Below are positions 1 to 13,100 of a stretch of DNA of 64,000 nucleotides, in pieces (positions within the stretch are counted from its first letter, which is position 1; the number at the start of each line of letters is the position of its first letter). Position numbers and translations under genes: made by a program. The stretch covers positions 204,834,690-204,898,689 of the forward strand of contig CP136069.1 of assembly GCA_032622095.1 (NCBI GenBank), read 5' to 3'. The notes beneath the pieces were generated by a model, which was given only the letters and a program-made list of their open reading frames with translations, did not search any database and was not told the origin of the DNA. Source of the stretch: Siphonodentalium dalli. Its lineage: Eukaryota > Mollusca > Scaphopoda > Gadilida > Siphonodentaliidae.

Positions 1-1136
1 TTAGGTCGGACAGTTCAGTGATGACCGACATTGTACTTTATTTCTTAGGTTGGACAGTTCAGTGATGACCGACATTGTTCTTTATTTCTTAGGTTGGACA
101 GTTCAGTGATGACCGACATTGTACTTTATTTCTTAGGTTGGACAGTTCAGTGATGACCGACATTGTTCTTTATTTCTTAGGTCGGACAGTTCAGTGATGA
201 CCGACATTGTACTTTATTTCTTAGGTTGGACAGTTCAGTGATGACCGACATTGTTCTTTATTTCTTAGGTTGGACAGTTCAGTGATGATCGACATTGTTC
301 TTTATTTCTTAGGTTGGACAGTTCAGTGATGACCGACATTGTACTTTATTTCTTAGGTTGGACAGTTCAGTGATGACCGACATTGTTCTTTATTTCTTAG
401 GTCGGACAGTTCAGTGATGACCGACATTGTTCTTTATTTCTTAGGATGGACAGTTCAGTGATGACCGACATTGTACTTTATTTCTTAGGTTGGACAGTTC
501 AGTGATGACCGACATTGTTCTTTATTTCTTAGGTTGGACAGTTCAGTGATGACTGACATTGTACTTTATTTCTTAGGATGGACAGTTCAGTGATGACCGA
601 CATTGTTCTTTATTTCTTAGGTTGGACAGTTCAGTGATGACCGACATTGTTCTTTATTTCTTAGGTTGGACAGTTCAGTGATGACCGACATTGTTCTTTA
701 TTTCTTAGGTCGGACAGTTCAGTGATGACCGACATTGTACTTTATTTCTTAGGTCGGACAGTTCAGTGATGACCAACATTGTTCTTTATTTCTTAGGTCG
801 GACAGTTCAGTGATGATCGACATTGTTCTTTATTTCTTAGGTTGGACAGTTCAGTGATGACCGACATTGTTCTTTATTTCTTAGGTCGGACAGTTCAGTG
901 ATGACCGACATTGTTCTTTATTTCTTAGGTTGGACAGTTCAGTGATGACCGACATTGTTCTTTATTTCTTAGGTCGGACAGTTCAGTGATGACCGACATT
1001 GTTCTTTATTTCTTAGGATGGACAGTTCAGTGATGACCGACATTGTACTTTATTTCTTAGGTTGGACAGTTCAGTGATGACCGACATTGTTCTTTATTTC
1101 TTAGGTTGGACAGTTCAGTGATGACCGACATTGTTC
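1..1136 (+). repeat. 44-bp tandem array of MSH6 splice acceptor plus exon start, 26 copies
   Basis: The unit begins TTAGG at positions 1, 45, 89 and so on to 1101, always 44 bases apart, with no indel over 1.1 kb. Each unit holds a pyrimidine-rich stretch (TTTATTTCTTAG) followed by about 32 bases that encode GQFSDDRHC in one frame. This is the conserved MSH6 connector-domain peptide found in the true exon at 1105. Only a few positions vary (TAC/TTC after the TTG, and GGTTGG/GGTCGG/GGATGG at the exon start). The array runs off the left edge, so its full size is unknown. Each unit therefore carries a potential 3' splice site, and the last copy is the real exon. Confidence 0.93.
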
Positions 1137-1176
1137 CAGGCTGAGAACATTGATAGCTCACTACGTGCCAGCACAG
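1105..1176 (+). CDS. MSH6: MSH6 exon 1 of those visible
   Basis: Follows the last TTCTTAG of the 44-bp array and ends before GTCAGT. It encodes 24 codons beginning [14 protein letters not shown] and ending HYVPAQ, the connector-domain segment that in the family precedes V-L-x-E-x-G. This is the only array copy that continues into the rest of the exon ([10 protein letters not shown]). Confidence 0.92.
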
Positions 1177-4100
1177 GTCAGTTGTTAGATTACATTATTA
1201 CCACCTTACAGGGTGTTCTCTATACAGTCAGGGTTTCCGCTAGGGGTCGGGGGAATGGGTCTGGTAGCTGCTATGGGGGAAACCAGTAAACATTTAAATA
1301 TATGAAGACCGATTTATCTGTAATTTCGCCATTTACCGTACCGGCCGGTGTATATATAAGTTGCAACTTTCTAACCCAATTTCCCTTATTAAAAACTTCC
1401 TGCGACTTATGGATCGGTATGTCATGAGGGACATTTTTCATCAGGATTTTGAGAAACAGACATTGATCACAGGTAAGCAACAAGACAAAATGCCGGCGCA
1501 AACTAAATCTAAAAAGATGATAAATCCGATATAAAAAAGGAAATAAACAAACCCATTCTCACTGTGTCTGTGTGTCTTTATTTTATTCCCTGTCTCACAC
1601 ATTTATTATGCCCCCGACTTGAAGTCGGCGGGTATATAGTCGACGTCTCCGTCCGTACTTCCGTCCGTCCGTACAAACATTTTGCATTATTGTTCACCAA
1701 CCGCTGGGCAGATTTAACTGATATTTGGTATGGTGATAGAGCAGCATGGGGGAACAGCTACATGTATAGCGCGGATTTCGTCCACCCATTTTCACCAGAG
1801 TTATGGCCCTTTTTTTACTTAGAAAATTCAATTTTGTCCGTCCGTACAAACATTTTGCATTATTGTTCAGCAACCGCTGGGCAGATTTAGCTGATATTTG
1901 GTATGGTGATATAGCAGCATGGGGGAACAGCTACATGCATAGCGCGGGTTTCGACCACCCATTTTCACCAGAGTTATGGCCCTTTTTTCACTTAGAAAAT
2001 TAAATTTTTCTCTTTGTTTTTTTGGTTTCCAGATGATAGCGTGAGCTTTGGTTGTACGATTGCAAATCCCGTGCGAATTTGGGTATGATCTGACGATTTT
2101 TGCCAGAGTTATGGCCCTTTTTTCAACTTAGAAAATTTCAATTTTGTCCGTCCGTACAAACATTTTGCATTAATGTTCAGCAACCGCTGGGTAGATTTAG
2201 CTGATATTTGGTATGGTGATAGAGCAGCATGGGGGAACAGCTACATGCATAGCGCGGGTTTCGTCCACCCATTTTCACTAGAGTTATGGCCCTTTTTTTA
2301 CTTAGAAAATTCAATTTTTTTCTAGTTTTTTTGGTTTCCAGATGATAGCGTGAGCTTTGGTTGTACGATTGCAAATCCCGTGCGAATTTGGGTATGATCT
2401 GATGATTTTTGCCAGAGTTATGGCCCTTTTTTTCAACTTAGAAAATTTTAATTTTTGCTTGTTTTTGGGTTTCCGGATCGCTTGTTTTTGGGTTTCCGGA
2501 ATTTCTAGTACGAACTTCTTTTGGAATGGTCATATAGACTTCCTCGGATATCCGCAGTTTCGTCCATGCTTAATCCGAATTGCTACCGTCGGGGGCAAAT
2601 GCCACGCGACAGCGTACCTCTTGTATCAAATTATATGTATTAGTATCTGATAATTCAACTGCAAAAGAGCAGCAAAACATTGGGCGTCCTTGACTTGACT
2701 AATAATTGTCGACACGTACATGATATTCAATGACTGCGGTATAATAGTTTTGATTATCTCTATTATTGTGACACAGTTAACTGCACGTGTCTGCAAATTT
2801 CTACTGGATGACGTCACATCGGAATGATTATCTAAGCCAACCCGGGAACGAGCATTATAGACAAACTCTTACTATGAATGAGGGCACGCATGGTCAGCGT
2901 GTTATTCTTTAATGGGGCATTAACGCGAAGCCGCGAACTTGTGTATGTTGCACAAAGATTCTTTTATGATGATCGCCATTAGCCCAAGCGTTTTCATGCT
3001 TCAGTTCGTGACAATAAGCCAAGTCGCAATTTTATATTACTATAAATGATACGATATTTGTGTGTTTCCTCATGCCTCAAACTATACACATGTTTTATAC
3101 AATTTGGAATAATGATGAATAAATTAGTCCAAACGCCTCGTCAATATTCACGTCAAGATAATAAATGAGGCAGTTTTTATGATCCACGTTCCCATACTCT
3201 GAAGTAAATTGAACCAATGATATCTCCCTTGATAGGGAATTCCCCACCAATCACGTGGGGGAATCCCGTGGAACTATTTGTGGGGTGTCACTATTTATGG
3301 TTTGTTCATGCTGTTATTTTTTTTTCTGAAGATGGACTGTGTCAATTCCATTTGGTCATTATTAATGAAAATAAGGTTAAATATCATATATAGCCTGCCG
3401 AGACAGACAAGACTGAATAAGTTTTTAATAAACGTCATTTATTTGTGTATGAGCTGGATTTCATGGCAAAGGTTGGCAGGGGGAATGGGTCCGGGCGACG
3501 GACCCCCAGCCGGCCTGGCGGAAAAATCATTGTTTTATTGGGGCATTTAGAGACAATAATGCTCAACATGTAATGTGACATCAACACATCACATGTAGGG
3601 CCAATAATCAGCTCTCCTCATTATCGGCCATACGCATCACATGACAGATAAAAGAGTTTCCGATTATCATGGTAGTTTTATTCAAAATAACAACCATCGA
3701 TTCATTCAATATGTTTTGTCCATGTAGACTGGAAATGGGTTAAATCATTGAAATTCTGTTTGTTTTTACTTCAAAATATAACTTAACATTGAAAGTGGTA
3801 ATAATAGTTATAATATGATGCTGTCGGGCATTGAGGTGTATTAATGGCCCTCCAAAAATCATCAACAGCCCTTTACCTTATTAATGGCCCGACGCGAAAT
3901 CTTTAGCCTTTATAGGAATCAATGTATAAGCCCACTTAATTTTCGAGTCCCCGATTATTTTTTTTATAGTGCCTTGATATACGGTTTTAATAACAATCTA
4001 TGCCATAAAATACTGTATTTTGCAATCATCCATGGCACAAATTTATCCATATGTTGCATACATTCTGTTGGATATAATATGAGATCGTCCCATAATGATA

Positions 4101-7100
4101 AATCATAAAAATTAAAATGCCCAAATTTAGTGTTCATAATGACTTCATTACCCTTTAATGTTTCACTGTAACTAATGTAACTTAATATGTCTGTTTTTGT
4201 TGAAGTCCTTGTCAAATATATTTATAATTTCATTGACTCCAAAGGGAGTGGAAACATGCGTATTCTAATTAGTTTATCAAGAGTCTCATCTTTTGTCGAT
4301 CCCTGATGTTTTCCCAGTAACAATTGCATTTGGCTGAAACCTCTCTCGGAAATGGCATTAGAGATAGGTAGAACACAACATATATTGAGAAAAAAGCTCA
4401 TGTTCATGTAAGCCGTATCAGCCAAATTATCCTCACACAGTACTTCGAGTACATCTGCTGGTGTAGTACGTTTTTTTTTAGCATTTCAATCTTTTCCTCT
4501 ATTTTATTTATATCATACTGGGGCACATATTTCTTAAGGGACTCTGCTGTCTTAAAGTCTAATCTTTTCTGCAAATTTTGTATTTGCTCCATGTTCTCAC
4601 AATCCCATTTTTGTTTCATAAGTTGGATATGAGTGTATAACATATTGTATTCCTTTACTAATTCACCAAGAAAAATAATTTGCTCAGCCTCACAGTCAGT
4701 GCCGCTTACACCATCAGCTTTAGGCTGTAAGTCATAAAACTCAAGAAGTCTGCTCAGGTGCATCTCTATCTGTTCGTTGTCAAGTTCATGAGCATGGTTT
4801 ATCGGTTTGATGAATAATTCCAACAAGCTAGTGACAATGGTACTTTGATCATCATAGAATGCAGCATTGAGCTCATTGATCAGTGATTGACAAAATGGTA
4901 AGACGAAGTCAGTCTCATATTTTACTCTGTCAAATTCTACTACCCTCACTCCACTTCTGGTTCCGCGAACATAACCTGAGCTCTCAGAGCGGTATGATTT
5001 AGATTTTTGGATGTAGGTATCCACTTTAGAATAATAACCCTGAGACATATTTGGTAGACCCTTCAAATAACCATTCAACACATTCACATACTCAACAACT
5101 TGTGGGATGTTGGCAGTCGTAGCCTGTAGCATAGTAGAGAGAATGTTTGTGTGATGTAGCATGTCCGTCATCAATAAAAGAGTACACACATTTTCCGGAT
5201 CAGTCAGACGCTGGTTAATGCCGAGATACTTGGTGTCGCCTTTCCTTTGAAACATATTTGCAAATGTTACCAATAAATCTTCATACCTGTCGCAAACTCT
5301 CTTTGAAGCTTTGAAATGTGACAACCACCGCGTCAAACATGCCCTCAACATTTGAAATGTTTTCTCTCCGTTTATAGATTGAATTTGGTTGAAAACTGTT
5401 TTAGCAACCTTACTTGCATCGATAGCTTTATATATGTCATATAGAAGTTCATCGTAGCTGCTCATTAATGGATATGCTTTTTTCAAATGAACAAAAACTA
5501 AAGCTAAACAGTGATTACGGCAATTGATGTAGATGGCTTTTGGAAAATCATTGCGCCACAATGCCTGAACACCACCTGTTTTTCCAGACATTGTATTTGT
5601 ACCGTCAAAACACATGAAGCGTATGTTCTCCATTGCAAACTCCTCACCGGCAATAACCTCCTTCATTGCAGCATAAAGACTGGGTGCATCAAAGTAAGAA
5701 TTTGCATCAATGACATGGTCATCACTATCATGTTAAGGAAAACATGGGGTACAAACGTTCCTAATATCTTGCTTGGGTCCACCCATGACAGAAAGCTGAT
5801 CATCTCGTCATGATCATTATATGCTTCTGAATCATCACAATAGAAAGTAAAATGTTTTCCATGCTCCATTGATTCACGTGTTTTGTGAATGCAGAATTTA
5901 TTATAGGCAGTCAATAGTTCTTCGACTGATGGACCAGAAATGTACTGCCCATATCCTTTATTTCTGGAGAAGAAATCTGTTGTGATTGGTTCTTGTAAGT
6001 CAACAAGAAACTTTACAAAGTCTGCAATTTGGGATTTTGCAATGTAATGGTGTACATGATAATGTAGTCCAGTGTTTTTATTAGGTGTGATAAATACTGA
6101 CGATTGTTTGTGACAATGTCAATATGTGATTTGTCAAAAACACCAGCCAAACCCCCTTGATGGATTAACCGAAGAGCAGTGGTTTCATTTTCTTTGCAAC
6201 GTTTGTGAATAGCTGACTTTAGGTGGTCTTCAAGTCTCGCTTTAGGGTGGCATCCAAGGTCTGATCCTGTTACAGTGAAAGCAGCATTCTGCGGATGATT
6301 TCTGTCTGCGGCTGTACAATATTTTGAACAAGTAAGACATAAAAAGCCATCCTTGGAATAGACAAATGTAGGGTATTGTTCTAATATAGCTTTAATATCT
6401 CGCTGTCTCAGGCCAACAGAAGAATCCTTAGTTTCAGAAGTGGAAGGAACCTGTGATGTTTTTTCTGAGTCAGAAGAGGTAGTAGAAGCAGATGGAGTAG
6501 AAGGAACCTTTGGAGTTTGGTCCAAGTCCTCTGTGACTACTTCTGGTTCAGTGAGAACGTCAGCATTGCAGCTGGTTTCAAGTTGACTTTCATTTTCAAC
6601 ATGTTGTGCCACAATTATTTTTTGACTACCATCATCATCTTGCTTTTTTCTTTTAGAACTGTATGTTATACTCTCTTTGTTGTGAGATTTACCCGTAGTT
6701 CTGGGCCTATCGCGCGCACTCATATCGAAATTTCGAAACGGGCGGTTTTCAAACTATTTATATTAATTTACCCTTAATTAATAGAAGAGTTAATGAAGGG
6801 ACATGATATGGAACCAATCTCGATCTTTGGACTTTAAGATAGAGTTATTCCTCTTGAATTACTATTCAGAATTTTATTACCATATACTGGTACAAAGATC
6901 AATGTTTACGGGTTTAGTTTAAACACTTCTTGTGTTATTCTAGGTTTTAAAAAAACCTACTATGTTCTAAATACTAAAATCATGTACGTGTACGCAGCGC
7001 AAGTAACAGTGGATACAATGACTTGTGACGGCAATATTAAAAACGGGACATCAAAGGAATTATCGCGGTTAAAAGACACATGGTCGCACACGTGACTGTG

Positions 7101-10100
7101 TCAAGTGTACTATAGCAGCAACCAGTGTTATGTCGAGAGATGTCGAGAGTAGAGCTCACGCCACGTGCTGCAGGGCAGGAACGTTATGCGCTTCGGTCGC
7201 CCATCGCTCAGCGAAACAATTGTGTGTAATTGCTGGTTACGGTACCGGCCGAATCGTGCAGTTTGCGACCTATATTTTACTTTCGGTTCAGAAACCCGCA
7301 CGATCCGTTCCGTGTATTCTTTATTCTATGTTATATCTGTGCCCCACCAAGACGCGAGGGGAAACACAAAGAAACAGAAAAAAAGTACAATCTGAAAAAA
7401 AGAGGTCAGAAGTCCAGAAAGAGTAAAATTAACTTCCGCTTTCGGTTTCACGCATTGTTTATGGTGCGTTGCTCCGACAGCATATTTTAAGAATGATTTT
7501 TTTGTTTTGCGGCAAAATTTCTTCGATTTTGCAGTTAGATTTTGTCAAATGTGCCTCCTAATTTGGGGACATTTCTATAATTTGGGGACATCGGTAAACG
7601 CCGTGAGTTGGGGGGAATTTTAATGCCTGCCTCTGGGGACCTCATTCTGCAAATGACACACTATATCCAGACTTGATGACACAGTTAAGACCAGATTGGA
7701 ATCAAATTGTATTTTTACATTTTCCGGTTAATTATACCACCCACAATGCGTTGTGGGGGGGGGGGGGGGGGGTGGTAAACTGGTATCAGCTTTCTGTCCG
7801 TCCCTCCATCTGTCCGTGAACGCAATTTTGTCCAAGCTTTTATTCCTGCATTTTTTTGGTCAATTTTTTAAAACTTTACACAGATATTTAGTACCGTGGA
7901 AACCTGTGCACCTGTAATTAAGAGGTCTGACCGACTTTTTTTGTTTTTTGGGGAGTTATCCTCCTTTTTCGACTTAGAAAATTTTCAATACAGGGGTATA
8001 CCTTTGTTCGAGCTTTTATTCCTACACTTTTTGGTCAATTGTTTAAAAAGTTTGCACAGATATTTAGTACCATGGGAACCTGTGCATCTGCAATTATGAG
8101 GTCAGTCTGAATTTTTTTTGTGGAATTATCCCCCTTTTTCAACTTTAAAATGTTTTAATGCGGGGTATTACCTTAGTTCCACCCGGGACAGGCCCATCTC
8201 TAGTTTAAAAAAAACTTGGCACAGATATATCCCACCAATCCCGTTATATTTTTTCACTGTAAAATGGCCATTACGTCAGCTGCCCAGCACACAACATCAT
8301 TCAGCAGTGAAAAGGTTATGTATATAATATTAGTGTGGTTGAATTCCAGGTACTCTATGAACGAGGTAAAATGTCACAGAATACCCTGCAAATAATTAAC
8401 ACGAACTTAACGACATCCATCAAGGATTCCCTGGCACCTCACTCAGAATTCTGGGATAGCTCGAAAACTCTCAAAATACTCTCTGAGGAGAACTATTTCA
8501 GAGATGACGATGATAAGTTTGAACTGCCGGGCACGATAAAGAACATGATATCGAGCAGTGAGTATTATGATGTAATTAAAGTCTCAGTTTGGTTTGATAT
8601 AATTATTTTAGCTGAGAAATATGTGTTAAATGGTTCTCATATTTTAGTGTTACTTGTTCTAAAATGGTATTGAATTGCAGTGATCCAGTTCATTGTCTCA
8701 TTTGGCCAATTGTGTGTAAGGCCAAAACAAAAAACTTATCTGTTTCCGATAACAATGGGATAATTTTCCAGACAGGCAGGCAGGGATTTTTTTTTTTTTT
8801 ACAATTTTTTTTTTTTAAACCTTTCAGCCGTAAGTGATATAATAGTGTAGTTACAGCCCCATGGAATATGGTAGATCAATGTGCATTGAAAATGAGCCAA
8901 GCATTGGGTAAAAACATGCTGTCCCTTGAATTCATTCACTCTGCAGTATGATCTCTACCAATAACTGACTTATTTTTGCTTTCGGGATTGGGGAAAAAAC
9001 AATAAATATTCACATTGACACTCTAACAGGTAACTTTTGACTAGCCTTCTGGAGAAAATTGAAAAAAAAAAATTGAGGCAGGCAAGAAAATCTCAACCAG
9101 GCAGGGTATCGGAAACAAAGAGGTTTTTTTTTTTTGGCCTAATGCGTATGTTTTATTTAAAAAAAAAAGTCATATCTAATTAGTATAGTTGCCCTTCAAC
9201 TCCTCCTAACCATTTTGAAATTCAATAAAAAATGTTCTTACTTAATTTATATAACACTCCCGTATGGAACCTCACATGGACCCAAACAGACGACAATCAT
9301 CAGTGCAATGTTCTCTGTCTGGGGCTCCATAAAGGGTTATATAACACTCCTGTATGGAGCCCCACACGGACCCAAACAGATGACAATCATCAGTGCATTG
9401 TTCTCTCTGTCTGGGGCTCCATAAAGGGTTATATAACACTCCTGTATGGAGCCCCACATAGACCCAAGCAGACAACAGACATCAGTGCATTGTTCTCTCT
9501 GTCTGGGGCTCCATAAAGGGTTATATAACACTCCTGTATGGAGCCCCACACGGACCCAAACAGATGACAGTCATCAGTGCATCATTCTCTCTGTCTGGGG
9601 CTCCATAGAAGTGTCATCAATGAGTATTTAGTATCAAAAGGGTTAAATATATTACACTCCTGTATGGAGCCCCACATAGACCCAAGCAGACAACAGACAT
9701 CAGTGCATTGTTCTCTCTGTCTGGGGCTCCATAAAGGGTTATATAACACTCCTGTATGGACCCCCACACGGACCCAAACAGATGACAGTCATCAGTGCAT
9801 CATTCTCTCTGTCTGGGGCTCCATAGAAGTGTCATCAATGAGTATTTAGTATATAAAGGGTTAATCTTCTTCCTGCATGAATCCTGTGTTAATCTTCTTC
9901 CTGCGTGAATCCTGTGTTAATCTTCTTCCAGGTGATTCCTTAGGACTTACAGCTGCTGATGAGTATGATCTCGCTCTGAGGTCACTCGGTGCAGTTACTT
10001 GGTATGTTTCATTAGAATTTCAACATGGCATTGACTTTCTCTTTGTTGATACAACTTATGATAAAATGGCATTAATTGTGAAATGTCGTCAATTGTATTT

Positions 10101-13100
10101 TGTGCTTTTAATTGTGAGTTTCTTTAAGGTCGCCACCCAACAGAAGGGCCCTGTGCCAATGCATTCTCTTATATATGCGAGTCGACCATAGACCCAAGAT
10201 AATTTAGGCTGTTGCAGCTTTATTTGGCCGTTTTTGGCCGGTTTGTTGGGTAAAGGGTTAAGGTCACCACCCACTTGAGCAATCAAGTTTTCCATCTGCG
10301 GGGTGTTTCCTCAGAGCAATCGGACATCAACATGTTTTATATTTTGTCGACTTGCGAGCTCAATTGCTCAGGTATGCAGAGTACGTGAGCCATATTGCTA
10401 AGCCAAGAGAGATGGAAACAATGAAATTAGGCTTCCCTCAATGCGTCAATAGATCTGCTGTGGCATGTAGGCGATCAGTTGGTGATAGTACATCATGTGA
10501 TAGCGGTCTGGGAGTAATTAACAGGGTTCGCACGCATGTACTGGAAACTTGGAAGATACTGGAAATAGGAAAATAATACTGGAAAGTTATGGAAAAATCA
10601 CTCCGCGATGTCTGAGTACTTGAATATTCTGGAATCGGCTGATTTTAGGTAGCACCGGTTACTGGCACCGGTTGTTATTTTTCATAACACCGTAAAACAC
10701 AACGCGGTGCTTCCTGTTTGACCATTTATTTTCTCGTGTCTTATGTCTACAACACCGGTTTATAAATTTAGAATAGAAGTGTAGTTCAGCGCGAATTCTA
10801 GATGAATTATAAATTTGTACATTACACATTTAACACATTCAAAACATGCGCGGGAGGTGTGTTTTTCGCGAGAATTGGCTTGAGATTACTGAGTTTAGTG
10901 GATGATTGGCTGCCGTCGATGGAGATCGACATCGTGCGAAGTGTCTTGTATGTTCAAAGACATTTGACATTGGAAATATGGGACAACATGCACTTCGTAG
11001 TCACGCTATTGGTAAAAACCACATAAATGCCATGAAAATCAGAGATGGCATGAACGTTCGTACATTTTTTTGTACAAGTACTTCAACTTCTAACTCTAAT
11101 ACATCTGGCAATTCAAATTCCGCTGCTAAAATTAGTACTAGTAGTGCAAGTACTAGTAGAACAACATGCTCAACAGTGACAGCAGCACCTGCTAGTGGCA
11201 GTGATAATTCTACCACGTCCACGATTCGAAATGCACAGAATGCAACAAGAGAAGAGTGTCTGAAATCAGAAATAATATGGATATTACACACTATTTCAGC
11301 TCATCACTCATATATATCGAATGAGAAAATTGATGTTCTATTCAAAGAAATGTTTTTCGATAGTATTGTTGCTAAGAGCTTCTAGTATGGAGAAAAGAAA
11401 ACGGCATACATTGCTTGTTTTGGGATTGCCCCACACATGAAATTTGATGTTAGTAAACAAAGTGAATGATCAATGTGACATTGTTGTACTCTTTGATGAA
11501 TCAATGAACGATAAAACAAAAAGAAAACAAATGGATATACATGTAAGATTCTGGAATCACAACAAAGTGAGCACAAGGTACCTGACTTCGCAGTTCTGGG
11601 ACATTCACGAGCTGAAGAATTGCTCCATCATGTCACTGAAAGCAATGATCAGTTGAATTTGAATCGCATCCTTCAAGTGTCAATGGATGGCCCCAATGTC
11701 AACTTAAAATTCCTAGACCTGTTTCAGTCCCATGTGAAGAATCAAACAGACCAGAACATAATCAACATTGGTGCTCGCAGTCTACGTATTCTACATGGAG
11801 CCTTCAGGGATGGGATCGCTGAATCTGAATGGGGCTTAGATGATTTCTTAAAATCATTGCATCGTATATTCAAGGACGCTCCTGCTAAACGCGAAGATTT
11901 CACAAATGTTACAGGGAGCAATACTTTCCCATTGAAGGTATGCACACATCATTGGATAGAAAATGTCCCAGTTGGTGAGAGAGCACTGATAATTATGGAC
12001 AATGTGAAAATATATATAACCGCAGTGCAACAAAAGAAACTTAAGGATAGGAGACTTATGCTGACCAAATCGTTTGAAGTCATCACTTAAATGTTGGCTG
12101 ATGCCCTAGCTTTGGTTAAGCTTCATTCGATGTTGTCAATTGCCAGACAGATAACACCATTCCTCACTCAATATCAGACAGATAAGCCAATGTTGCCGTT
12201 CCTGGTTAGTGACTTGAGTAAGTTAATTAAAGGTCTTCTCCAACGATTTCTGAAACCAGAAGTTACACGCGACATCTCTGTTGTAGCTATGATGAATCCT
12301 GATGTTGTGAAAAATAAAAACTTTTGTGAAATGAGCAAAATTGACATAGGATTTTCAGCCGATACTAAGTTGAAAGAACTAGTCCTGAAGAATAAAATAA
12401 GTGATCGTCAAGCATTGGATTTATGAGTTGAATGTCGCCATTGTCTGATAAAAATTGTCGAGAAGTTGCAGGTAAAATCTCCGCTGTCGTATCCTATAGT
12501 GAGAAGCATGAAATGCTTGGATCCGAGATATTTAGTAAACAAAGATTCCTGCCTAATGTACATGAAGAAAGTTCTCAATGCTCTGGTTGGAGTTGGAAAA
12601 TTGGAGGAAACAAAGTGTGACACCATATGCCTTGAGTATACAGATTTTCTCCAAACTGAAGTGCCTGCCTCTAGATCAGATTTTACTGACTTTGACAGGG
12701 GGGGGGGGGGTGAAAAAAAAAATTCCGGGGTGGGTAGGTGGTCAAAGCCACCAACAAGCAATTTTTTCCGCAACTAAAAAAAAAAATTCCTGCTTGTTTT
12801 TTTAGTGTTTTGGCAATGAGTTGGGCTTCAAACCCACTTTGAATGAGAGAAATAATGTAATTCTAACTGTAAACTGACTGCAGGCAGTTATCGTGTTGTA
12901 TTTTGTTGCAAATTTTGAAATCCAAGATGGCCGCTGGCAGCCATGTTTTTTTGGCCGAATGACCTCAAAATGACTCATTCCTATTTACATGTCCATGTTA
13001 ACATCCATGATAAATAGTATGCACAGAAATTCATATACAGCTGTTTACAGTGAATTTCCCCCCGCAAATCTCTGTTTTAGTGTTAAAAGGGGGGTGGGTG

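Noticed and set aside
1-1136. CRISPR-like regular repeat array
   Set aside because: The units are contiguous with no unique spacers, the genome is intron-containing eukaryotic, and the unit is clearly an exon boundary of MSH6.
7122-7490. Overlapping ORFs of 76-98 codons at 7130-7490
   Set aside because: Three overlapping frames in a GC-richer patch, no family resemblance and no splice sites that fit MSH6 phases.
9215-9849. Coding frames in the 92-bp satellite
   Set aside because: Frames exist on both strands in all units and reflect the repeat period, not a gene.
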